Made by a program: the position numbers and the translations under genes
Notes under the pieces: generated by a model
What the model saw: the letters and a program-made list of their open reading frames with translations, nothing else
What the model was told of the DNA's origin: nothing
The model's database searches: none
Assembly: GCA_002337925.1 (NCBI GenBank)
Contig: DDHB01000008.1
Coordinates: 13,039 to 20,216, forward strand
Direction: 5' to 3'
Source: Sporomusaceae bacterium UBA1887
GTDB lineage: Bacteria; Bacillota; Negativicutes; Sporomusales; DSM-15969
Length of the DNA: 7,178 bases
In this document: positions 1-5,401 of the stretch, piece after piece
Layout of the letters: each line of letters starts with the position of its first letter
Numbering within the stretch: position 1 is the stretch's first letter

Positions 1-1206
1 ATTTGTACCGGTATCAACATTGATGATGTGGAGGAAACGGTTGCAACGGTAACCAACTCTATTTTACTTGCAAACCTACTACTAAGCCTTATTACAATAG
101 TCTTCATGTATTGGTTCTCAAGGCAAACGATCACTAAGCCACTACAAAGCATTATTGATAAGTTACGGGAAATGGCCAATAACGGCGGTGATTTGACCAA
201 AAAAATCGACATCCGGAGAAAGGATGAATTAGGCCAATTAGCCTCGGTGGTAAATGATATGACCGACAATTTGCGGCAGTTAATCAAGCAGCTCGCCTTT
301 TCTGCCCAGCAAGTATCCGCTGCAGCAGAAGAACTAACGGTCAGCGCGGAGCAATCGGCTCAGTCGGCCAACCAAGTGGCAGAGCTGACCGCACAAACTG
401 CCGTAGGTACACAGCGTCAATCACAAACTGCTGCCGGAGTATTAACAGCAGTTGAAAATATAACTGCAGGTATTCAGGACGGTGTAAACAGCGCTCAGGA
501 AACGGCGGACATTACCAGCCACACGCTGACAATTGTTACAGATGGTAATCAGGCGATTGTAACAGCAATCGGACAAATGGATAACATTGAGCGCAAGACC
601 GGAGAATCAGCAAAAGTGATTGCCGAATTAGGTGAAAGCTCATACGAAATCGGTAAAATTATTACCGTTATCGCCGGGCTTGCCAATCAAACTAATTTAC
701 TGGCACTTAACGCAGCTATTGAAGCCGCACGCGCCGGCGAACAAGGCCGTGGCTTTGCCGTAGTTGCCGATGAAGTCCGCAAGCTCGCAGAACAGTCACA
801 AACAGCCGCTCAACAAATCACCGGCATTATCGATAAGATCCAAACCCGGACAGATTTAGCCGTCACCTCAATAACCGAAGGTGCCTTAGAAGTCAAAAAA
901 GGCGCACAAGTTGTCCAGCAGGCTGGCATTGCCTTTGAAACAATAACACAGGAAATTGGCGGCGTCGCCGAAATTGCCAGATCCTCTGCTCAAACACTGC
1001 AGCTTCTCATGGGAGATGGAACCAAGGTTTTGAGCGCTGTGCAGAATGTTGATGCGATTAGCAGCGAAATTCAGCGGCAGACACAAACGATTGCCGCTTC
1101 CCTTGAGCAACAGTCTACCGCCCTGGAAGAAATAACAGCATCAAGCCAAGCCTTAACTGCTTCCTCCAGCCAATTAGAACAAGCTGTGGGACAATTCACC
1201 GTTTAG
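1..1206 (+). CDS. Methyl-accepting chemotaxis protein, C-terminal part (5' end outside window)
   Basis: This is a membrane chemoreceptor that passes ligand signals to CheA/CheW. The frame is open from base 1, so the GTG at 28 is internal and the first visible residues are the end of a periplasmic or extracellular sensor domain. In the 401-residue fragment, one transmembrane helix lies at about 20-40. A HAMP linker follows at about 41-95, with its KPL proline and a DELG motif. A long Ala/Gln/Ser-rich coiled-coil signalling domain then runs to the C-terminus. The conserved kinase-contacting hairpin tip is clear at about 226-262 (NQTNLLALNAAIEAA followed by GRGFAVVADEVRKLAEQS). The end, QFTV, carries no CheR-tethering pentapeptide. 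The ligand cannot be told because the sensor is missing. No chemotaxis gene adjoins it, so it looks like a stand-alone receptor gene. The family call is secure. Confidence 0.96.
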   Translation: MCTGINIDDVEETVATVTNSILLANLLLSLITIVFMYWFSRQTITKPLQSIIDKLREMANNGGDLTKKIDIRRKDELGQLASVVNDMTDNLRQLIKQLAFSAQQVSAAAEELTVSAEQSAQSANQVAELTAQTAVGTQRQSQTAAGVLTAVENITAGIQDGVNSAQETADITSHTLTIVTDGNQAIVTAIGQMDNIERKTGESAKVIAELGESSYEIGKIITVIAGLANQTNLLALNAAIEAARAGEQGRGFAVVADEVRKLAEQSQTAAQQITGIIDKIQTRTDLAVTSITEGALEVKKGAQVVQQAGIAFETITQEIGGVAEIARSSAQTLQLLMGDGTKVLSAVQNVDAISSEIQRQTQTIAASLEQQSTALEEITASSQALTASSSQLEQAVGQFTV

Positions 1207-1222
1207 TTATCTCGTTTCCTTT

Positions 1223-1248
1223 CGGCCCTTCTGGAAAAATGCGGGCCG
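1223..1248. repeat. Short GC-rich inverted repeat behind the chemoreceptor gene
   Basis: CGGCCC (1223-1228) and GGGCCG (1243-1248) form a perfect 6-bp stem around a 14-base loop, starting 17 bases after the chemoreceptor stop codon. No T-run follows on either strand, so it is a poor intrinsic terminator by itself. It may be a weak terminator or the outer edge of the palindromic element that follows. Confidence 0.4.
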
Positions 1249-1257
1249 CAGGATGGG

Positions 1258-1335
1258 AAATGCTTAGTTTACGTTAAGAAATTCGTGCTGTTTGAGCGCA
1301 GCGAGTTTCACGAATTTTAGTAAACTGAGCATTTT
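1258..1335. repeat. Long imperfect palindrome, likely part of a dispersed intergenic repeat
   Basis: The left arm 1258-1287 and right arm 1309-1334 pair over two blocks. AAATGCT-T-AGTTTAC pairs with GTAAACT-G-AGCATTT, with a single mismatch or G-T pair, and AAATTCGTG pairs with CACGAATTT. A small asymmetric bulge separates the blocks. The loop, 1288-1308, contains GAGCGCAGCGAGTTT, which resembles a GAGCG-AGCGAGTTT motif I recall from intergenic regions of many bacterial genomes. A smaller hairpin abuts it on the right: TTCCAA 1334-1339 with TTGGAA 1345-1350. No reading frame is supported here. Folding as RNA or as a DNA cruciform is likely, but the function is unknown. Confidence 0.7.
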
Positions 1336-1369
1336 CCAAGCATTTTGGAAGACAGGCCTAGAATTTTTG

Positions 1370-1396
1370 TTACTTTTGTTTCGATGACAAAAGTAA
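1370..1396. repeat. Perfect 10-bp inverted repeat (TTACTTTTGT / ACAAAAGTAA)
   Basis: TTACTTTTGT at 1370-1379 and ACAAAAGTAA at 1387-1396 form a perfect stem with a 7-base loop. The repeat lies 20-35 bases after the longer palindrome and about 57 bases before the promoter of the dehydrogenase gene. It is followed by AAGCCGGG rather than a T-run, so it does not look like a normal intrinsic terminator. Together with 1258-1350 it probably forms one composite repetitive element. The rest of this 345-base gene-free stretch (about 1397-1452) shows nothing I can name. Confidence 0.6.
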
Positions 1397-1452
1397 AAGC
1401 CGGGATTTTTGCGATACCTCTTGTCTCTTCCTTGGCCGCTCTCCCTTACCGG

Positions 1453-1481
1453 TAGACACACTTAAGACAAAACGTTATAAT
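1453..1481 (+). promoter_or_regulatory. Predicted sigma-A promoter of the 2-hydroxyacid dehydrogenase gene
   Basis: TAGACA at 1453-1458 matches the -35 consensus in five of six positions, and TATAAT at 1476-1481 is a perfect -10 box. The spacer is exactly 17 bases. Transcription would start near 1488, giving a leader of about 64 bases before the ATG at 1552, with the Shine-Dalgarno GGAGGAG at 1540-1546. I see no clear Rex or CcpA operator. The site is a strong match to the vegetative consensus. Confidence 0.75.
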
Positions 1482-1551
1482 ATATCCAGCAGCAGAACAG
1501 ATTCCGTTCGCAAGAAAAATACATTTGTGTTTTTTTAATGGAGGAGATAGA

Positions 1552-2511
1552 ATGAGTACGAAAAAGACAAAATTAGCGATTGTGGGTATTGGCAATGTAG
1601 GATCAGCAGTATTGAATACCGCCTTATCCCTAAACCTGGCGGCTGAGATTGCCGTCATTGACATCAAAGAAAATAAGGCTTTAGGTGAAGCACTTGATGC
1701 CAGCCATGGAGCGCCTTTCAGCCTCAGCCCCAACAGCTACGTCCATGCCGGAGGATATGAGGAATGCAAAGACGCTGATGTCATTATCATTGCGGCAGGC
1801 CCGAGCATTATGCCCGGCGAGCCGGGTGACCGTTTATCGCTGGCCGGGAAAAATGTGCAGGTAATGAAAGATGTCATGACTTCCATTACCAAGTATACCA
1901 AGGAAGCCATCATCATCATGATCACGAATCCGCTTGATATCACTACCTATTACGCAGCCAACTTCTTTGATTACCCTAAAAACAAGCTTTTTGGTACAGG
2001 TACATCCTTAGAAACAGCACGTCTCAAGCAAATACTCGGAACCTATTACAAAGTAAATCCGCAGAATGTCGAAGGTTTTATGCTAGGCGAACATGGCAAC
2101 TCTGCCTTCCCCGCCTGGAGTCTTATCAGCATTGCCGGTATTCCCAGCGAACAGTTCGAGGAATACTTCCAGCCTGCTGAACCGCTTGACCGTACTAGTG
2201 TCGGTCCTGCTGTCGTCAACGTCGCCTACGAGGTACTCAACTACAAAGGCTGCACAAATTACGGCATTGCCATGGTCGCCTGCCGGATTGCACGGGCAGT
2301 TTTTTATGACGAACACAGCATTTTCCCTGTTTCAACCACACTGGAAGGCGAATATGGAATCAGCGGCGTAGCCTTAAGCCTGCCCTGCCGCATCGGCAGA
2401 TCAGGCATTGAAACCAGACTGGCCGTTCCACTTCGCGCCGAGGAAATAGACAAATTAAAACAAAGTGCAGACAACCTTGCCAATGTTTTAACCTCAGTCG
2501 GTCTTAAATAA
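1552..2511 (+). CDS. NAD-dependent L-lactate / L-2-hydroxyisocaproate-type dehydrogenase
   Basis: This soluble NAD enzyme of the LDH/MDH superfamily reduces a 2-oxoacid to the L-2-hydroxyacid. The 319-residue length is typical. The ATG at 1552 is chosen because GGAGGAG ends 5 bases upstream; an in-frame TTG at 1525 precedes that site. The Rossmann motif GIGNVG is at 12-17, with Asp37 after the second strand for the NAD ribose. The mobile active-site loop reads MPGEPGDRLSLAGKN (87-101) and carries the catalytic Arg94. NPLDI is at 126-130, substrate Arg157 lies in LETARL, and catalytic His181 lies in GEHGNS (179-184). The GDR-containing loop, GEHGNSxFxAWS and KGxTxYG resemble L-2-hydroxyisocaproate dehydrogenase of lactobacilli more than classic LDH. 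The residue at the LDH Gln102 position appears to be Ile86, which suggests a bulkier 2-oxoacid or relaxed specificity. Glu154 occupies the place of the near-invariant Asp168 relay residue. It forms a single-gene unit between its own promoter and terminator. Confidence 0.88.
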   Translation: MSTKKTKLAIVGIGNVGSAVLNTALSLNLAAEIAVIDIKENKALGEALDASHGAPFSLSPNSYVHAGGYEECKDADVIIIAAGPSIMPGEPGDRLSLAGKNVQVMKDVMTSITKYTKEAIIIMITNPLDITTYYAANFFDYPKNKLFGTGTSLETARLKQILGTYYKVNPQNVEGFMLGEHGNSAFPAWSLISIAGIPSEQFEEYFQPAEPLDRTSVGPAVVNVAYEVLNYKGCTNYGIAMVACRIARAVFYDEHSIFPVSTTLEGEYGISGVALSLPCRIGRSGIETRLAVPLRAEEIDKLKQSADNLANVLTSVGLK

Positions 2512-2536
2512 CATACGCGCTGTTTTGTAGTACAAA

Positions 2537-2586
2537 TAGTCCCCTGCACTCAATGCTTGCAGGGGACTAACTTTTGCATTTTTTCT
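2537..2586 (+). terminator. Intrinsic terminator after the dehydrogenase gene
   Basis: TAGTCCCCTGCA (2537-2548) and TGCAGGGGACTA (2558-2569) form a perfect 12-bp GC-rich stem with a 9-base loop, 25 bases after the stop codon. The T-rich tail is slightly displaced: CTTTTGCATTTTTT ends near 2584. On the minus strand the tail is only moderately T-rich, so the site mainly serves the plus strand. Confidence 0.8.
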
Positions 2587-2652
2587 GCCTGCAGGGTATC
2601 GGCAGCCATACGCAGAAGTAAAATTGTGGAAACAGGGAAAAGGAGGCTGGCT

Positions 2653-2874
2653 ATGTCCGAGCATTTTATTGATGCCCTTGGAGATTTCTGCCCGATCCCG
2701 AACCTCAAAGTTCAGGCCGCCATGAAGCAAATGCTGCCGGGAGACCACATCGTACTTCTCACCGATCACAGCTGCACGGTGTCGGTTATTCAGGCAGAAA
2801 TGCGCCGCAAGCGATATTCCATGGAAGTGGAAGAAGTAGACAACGGAATCTGGCAAATTACCATTCGTAAATAA
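2653..2874 (+). CDS. TusA-family sulfurtransferase / sulfur carrier (stand-alone copy)
   Basis: This small cytoplasmic protein of 73 residues is of the SirA/TusA/YeeD fold. It is expected to carry sulfur as a persulfide or thiosulfonate on one cysteine. The ATG at 2653 follows AGGAGG (2641-2646) at ideal distance; upstream in-frame starts have no such site. The signature CPIP is at 13-16, preceded by IDALGD, with the carrier Cys13. A second cysteine sits in DHSC (Cys41), and the C-terminus ends in the usual beta strand (GIWQITIRK). By hand alignment it matches the other carrier in this window (4606-4833) at roughly 40% identity, but it lacks that protein's Cys20 and NIPEWA segment. It sits behind the dehydrogenase terminator and converges with the lysR gene, leaving only 5 bases between stop codons. 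I found no convincing promoter in the 80-base leader. It probably belongs functionally to the sulfur locus to the right. Confidence 0.9.
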   Translation: MSEHFIDALGDFCPIPNLKVQAAMKQMLPGDHIVLLTDHSCTVSVIQAEMRRKRYSMEVEEVDNGIWQITIRK

Positions 2875-2879
2875 CCAGG

Positions 2880-3779
2880 CTAACAAAATCCATTGGCAGG
2901 CGATTTCATCAATTTAATAAACTTTGCAGCAACCGACCGTTGTGGCTTATTTTTATAAACTACATAGCTGCGTTGCGCAAAAGAGAGCGAATCTATTTTC
3001 AACTGACAAAGAGCTTTATTATAAAGCTCTTTTTTTACTGCAATTCTCGGTAAGATTGAAATACCATGCCCCGCTTCCACTGCCGCCTTAATGGAATCAC
3101 TGCTGGTAAGCTCCAGTACAATATTCAGCTGCCTCAGCTCAATTCCGGCTTTGCGAAAAACCTGTTCAACCGCCCACCTTGTAGCAGACCCTTCTTCCCT
3201 CATAATCAGCGGTGCTGTAAATAATTCACCAATGCTGAGCTGCTGCTGCATGTGCCAGGGCTCCCGGCCAGGGGCAATAACGATCATTTCCTCTAGATGT
3301 ATTTCATCGGCAAGTACGCTTGAATCAGGCTGCTCACCTTCAATAATACCGACATCCAGTAGATCTGAACGAATATCCTCCAAAATCTGACGACGATTTG
3401 CCAGTTTTAATTTGATAGAAACTTCCGGGTACTTCTGTTTGAATATAAACACGCTGCAGGGAACAGCATAGCCGCCAATGACACTGGTAGCACCTACTGA
3501 AACATGCTGATCACAAACTGTTTGAAAGCGCTGCATTTCATCTTCCATTTCTACTGCTGCCTTCGTAACCCGCAAGGCATGCTGATACAAAATACGCCCT
3601 GCCTCCGTCAAACAGAAATTGCGTGAATCACGCTGAATTAGCCGGGTTTTAAACTGGGCCTCCAGCTGTTTTACATTCTGGCTCAAAGCCGGCTGGGATA
3701 TAAAAAGCCGCCCAGCAGCTTTGGAGAATGAACCGGTATCAACGATTACAATAAAAGCTTGCAACAGTCTTACATTCAT
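2880..3779 (-). CDS. LysR-family transcriptional regulator
   Basis: This is a DNA-binding regulator of 299 residues, the usual LTTR length. The N-terminal winged helix-turn-helix at 1-60 includes FSKAAGRLFISQPALSQ and VKQLEAQFKTRLIQR, and a linker helix runs to about 90. The two-lobed effector domain follows, with the typical start VSVGATSVIGGYAVP (93-107), REEGSATR (194-201) and VEAGHGISILP (234-244). Cysteines at 56, 89, 108, 258 and 299 are visible. The ATG at 3779 has GGGTGAG upstream. The gene is divergent from the transporter operon with 135 bases between them, the classic arrangement for an LTTR controlling its neighbour and itself. The inducer is probably a sulfur (or selenium) metabolite, by context only. 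Its 3' coding part contains a hairpin with a T-run that reads as a terminator on the opposite strand (3008-3036). Confidence 0.93.
   Translation of the reverse strand: MNVRLLQAFIVIVDTGSFSKAAGRLFISQPALSQNVKQLEAQFKTRLIQRDSRNFCLTEAGRILYQHALRVTKAAVEMEDEMQRFQTVCDQHVSVGATSVIGGYAVPCSVFIFKQKYPEVSIKLKLANRRQILEDIRSDLLDVGIIEGEQPDSSVLADEIHLEEMIVIAPGREPWHMQQQLSIGELFTAPLIMREEGSATRWAVEQVFRKAGIELRQLNIVLELTSSDSIKAAVEAGHGISILPRIAVKKELYNKALCQLKIDSLSFAQRSYVVYKNKPQRSVAAKFIKLMKSPANGFC
3008..3036 (+). terminator. Intrinsic terminator for the upstream tusA-like gene, embedded in lysR
   Basis: AAAGAGCTTTA (3008-3018) and TAAAGCTCTTT (3022-3032) form a perfect 11-bp stem with a 3-base loop. The T-run of seven that begins inside the right arm ends at 3036. 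This polarity terminates plus-strand transcripts, so it would stop the tusA-like mRNA (stop codon at 2874) about 160 bases downstream, inside the convergent lysR gene at its codons about 250-258. On the minus strand the stem is followed by GTCAGTT without a T-run, so it should not end lysR transcription. Confidence 0.75.
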
Positions 3780-3829
3780 ATCTGTCTCACCCGTTTTATA
3801 TAAGCTAACCTTATACTATCATAAAAATC

Positions 3830-3840
3830 TGAAATTTCAC
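3830..3840. promoter_or_regulatory. Candidate LysR-family operator overlapping the -35 box
   Basis: TGAAATTTCA at 3830-3839 is a perfect 10-bp palindrome, extended to TGAAATTTCAC. It sits between the divergent genes and overlaps the -35 element of the transporter operon. The arms TGAAA/TTTCA echo the GTGAA/TTCAC repeat at 3879-3892. An LTTR site close to the -35 box is normal for this family. Assignment to the neighbouring regulator is inference. Confidence 0.4.
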
Positions 3841-3864
3841 AGTTTTCAAGGAAAGTAGTACAAT
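3836..3864 (+). promoter_or_regulatory. Predicted sigma-A promoter of the sulfur-transport operon
   Basis: TTCACA (3836-3841) and TACAAT (3859-3864) each match the sigma-A consensus in five of six positions, and they are exactly 17 bases apart. Transcription would begin near 3871, about 44 bases before the GTG start at 3915. Confidence 0.65.
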
Positions 3865-3878
3865 AAAGCCAGATAGTG

Positions 3879-3892
3879 GTGAAAAACTTCAC
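3879..3892. promoter_or_regulatory. Inverted repeat GTGAA-N4-TTCAC in the operon leader
   Basis: GTGAA (3879-3883) and TTCAC (3888-3892) are perfect inverted arms with a 4-base centre, just downstream of the predicted transcription start. The same TTCAC arm occurs in the palindrome at the -35 box 50 bases upstream. It could be a second regulator site or a small leader hairpin. It lies just before the AGGAGGG ribosome binding site (3901-3907). Confidence 0.35.
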
Positions 3893-3914
3893 AAATAAAA
3901 AGGAGGGTTGCTAC

Positions 3915-4577
3915 GTGACGGAAACACAAATCGTTACCAGACCAAGGCCACTGACAGCGGCCAGGAAGAAAAGCCAGCTTGGGTATACAGCTGTCGCACT
4001 CATTGTAGTTATTGCTGTGGGAATCTATTTGTCCCAATTTAAAACTCTGTCCAGCATTATTTGGTTCTTAGGCATCGGCCTGGGAGTTGTCCTGCAAAAA
4101 TCCCGTTTTTGCTTTACCGCTTCTTTACGAGACCCCATTTTGACAGGCAGTACATCCTTAACACGGGCTACCATGATCGCCTTTGCAGTTGCCAGCTTAG
4201 GATTTGCGGCACTGCAGTTTACCACGCTGCTAAAAGGCGGGCCGGTAATCGGCGGTGTACAGCCCGTTGGCATGCATACGGCAATCGGTGCCGTACTGTT
4301 TGGTATCGGTATGGTTATATCGGGCGGCTGCGCTTCAGGAACATTGATGCGCATGGGTGAGGGCTTTGCTATGCAGTGGCTGTCTTTAACAACCTTTATC
4401 CTGGGCTCAGTACTTGGTGCAATCCACTTCGGCTGGTGGACCGATAATTTTTTTAATGCCGCTCCTAAAATCTACTTACCCGAAGCCCTTGGATGGGCAG
4501 GTGCCTTTTTTGGACAACTGGCGCTTCTAGGTGCCATCTATGTTTTTGCTACCTGGTATGAATACCGTAAAGTCTAA
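3915..4577 (+). CDS. YeeE/YedE (TsuA-type) transporter, N-terminal half protein
   Basis: This integral membrane protein of 220 residues matches the first half of the TsuA/YeeE thiosulfate-uptake family, which is usually a single chain of about 350-400 residues. The GTG at 3915 is chosen over a GTG at 3876 because AGGAGGG (3901-3907) sits at the right spacing. A basic cytoplasmic tail (1-20) precedes about five hydrophobic helices, near 22-40, 48-60, 83-103, 120-140 and 157-172, plus a last one at 192-213. Two family motifs are clear: QKSRFCFTASLRD (61-73, Cys66) and SGGCASGTLMRMGEG (136-150, Cys139). These correspond to RFC and GGCATG in E. coli TsuA (from memory). It is the first gene of the operon, 28 bases from the carrier gene. 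It probably pairs with the half transporter at 4846-5394. The substrate could be thiosulfate or another reduced sulfur or selenium species. Confidence 0.88.
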   Translation: MTETQIVTRPRPLTAARKKSQLGYTAVALIVVIAVGIYLSQFKTLSSIIWFLGIGLGVVLQKSRFCFTASLRDPILTGSTSLTRATMIAFAVASLGFAALQFTTLLKGGPVIGGVQPVGMHTAIGAVLFGIGMVISGGCASGTLMRMGEGFAMQWLSLTTFILGSVLGAIHFGWWTDNFFNAAPKIYLPEALGWAGAFFGQLALLGAIYVFATWYEYRKV

Positions 4578-4605
4578 AATCAATGATTTATAAGGAGGAT
4601 TTATC

Positions 4606-4833
4606 ATGGCTGAATTTACAATTGATGCATTAGGCGAGGCTTGCCCCATCCCTCTGTTAAAGTGCCAAAAAAAATGGCCTGATTTAAAAACCGGCGACAT
4701 CATGATTGTCAGCATTGACCATAGCTGTGCACTAAAAAACATCCCTGAGTGGGCTCGCAAAGCAGGTCACAATGTTGAAGTCACAGAAGTAGAAGACGGA
4801 GTCTGGGATATCTACATTGAAAAAAACACGTAG
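4606..4833 (+). CDS. TusA/TsuB-like sulfur carrier between the transporter halves
   Basis: This is a 75-residue cytoplasmic carrier of the TusA/YeeD fold. The start is fixed by AAGGAGG (4592-4598) before the ATG. CPIP is at 13-16 with the carrier Cys13. It also has Cys20 in LLKCQKKW and Cys41 in DHSC. The stretch NIPEWARKAGH resembles AIPQWAAEEGH of E. coli TsuB (YeeD), the cytoplasmic partner that thiosulfate uptake by TsuA requires. The gene lies between the two transporter halves, and its stop codon TAG overlaps the AGGAGG of the next gene, so translation is probably coupled. Likely role: taking sulfur from the transported compound at the inner face and passing it on. Three cysteines are more than the one strictly needed, so an internal disulfide or sulfur relay is possible. 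Confidence 0.92.
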   Translation: MAEFTIDALGEACPIPLLKCQKKWPDLKTGDIMIVSIDHSCALKNIPEWARKAGHNVEVTEVEDGVWDIYIEKNT

Positions 4834-4845
4834 GAGGCTGAAGGC

Positions 4846-5394
4846 ATGACAACACGTGCGGCTCAGGAACTGGAACTTCTGAAAAAGACAGTACTCATAG
4901 ATGCCTGGCCCTACTGGCTGGGAGCGTTGCTATTAGGTCTGCTCAACATTGTCATATTTATTTATATGGCCTCCCCTTGGGGGGTAACTACCGCTTTTGT
5001 GTTCTGGGGAGCTTGGATTTATCAGGCATTTGGGGGCCATCCGGAAACCTGGTCGTTTTATACGCTGCAGCCGTCAATGATGGCAGCATTAAAAGGAGGC
5101 TTCTGGGCTCACGGTGGATCAATTATTAATCTGGGGCTGATTGTGGGTGCTTTTTTATCTGCTGCCGCCGCTTCTCAATTTAAAATAAAGAAGATCAAGG
5201 CAGGCCGTCAGGTTGTTGCGGCCCTGCTTGGCGGACTGCTTATGGGTTATGGTGCCAGGCTGGCATTTGGTTGTAATATTGGTGCCTACTTCAGCGCTAT
5301 TGCCTCCATGTCCCTGCATGGCTGGGTTTTTGGTATCTTCATTCTGGTAGGAGCTTTTATCGGCAGCAAACTGCTAGTTAAATATTTTATGTAG
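4846..5394 (+). CDS. YeeE/YedE (TsuA-type) transporter, C-terminal half protein
   Basis: This integral membrane protein of 182 residues matches the second half of the TsuA/YeeE family. AGGAGG at 4832-4837 sets the ATG at 4846. After a 20-residue amphipathic N-terminus come hydrophobic segments near 24-42, 48-62, 92-108, 122-142 and 157-175. The hallmark is YGARLAFGCNIGAYFS (135-150), the counterpart of the GGCSIG motif in E. coli TsuA as I recall it. Cys143 is the only cysteine in this protein. A TW/HP-rich loop lies at about 60-90. With the upstream half it would rebuild one complete transporter with three conserved cysteines. It lies 12 bases after the carrier gene and 7 bases before the reductase gene. 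The two halves are not obvious copies of each other, so this is a split rather than a duplication. Confidence 0.87.
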   Translation: MTTRAAQELELLKKTVLIDAWPYWLGALLLGLLNIVIFIYMASPWGVTTAFVFWGAWIYQAFGGHPETWSFYTLQPSMMAALKGGFWAHGGSIINLGLIVGAFLSAAAASQFKIKKIKAGRQVVAALLGGLLMGYGARLAFGCNIGAYFSAIASMSLHGWVFGIFILVGAFIGSKLLVKYFM

Positions 5395-5401
5395 GTGCGC
5401 T

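Noticed and set aside
1521..1537. Possible Rex redox-repressor site upstream of the dehydrogenase (TTTGTGTTTTTTT)
   Set aside because: Only one half (TTGTG) is present; the matching CACAA half is missing.
1525..1551. TTG at 1525 as dehydrogenase start
   Set aside because: The strong GGAGGAG at 1540-1546 serves the ATG at 1552, and the N-terminus from there has normal length for the family.
1446..1733. Minus-strand open frame over the dehydrogenase promoter and 5' end
   Set aside because: Antisense shadow of a clear NAD-binding domain, with no plausible start signal or recognisable protein character.
2557..2652. N-terminal extension of the first tusA-like gene from a TTG at 2557
   Set aside because: It would start inside the terminator hairpin of the dehydrogenase gene, and the AGGAGG before ATG 2653 gives a standard-length protein.
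3876..3914. Upstream GTG at 3876 as start of the transporter N-half
   Set aside because: AGGAGGG at 3901-3907 lies inside that extension and is ideally spaced for the GTG at 3915; the extension would also translate the leader repeat and starts only about 5 bases after the predicted transcription start.
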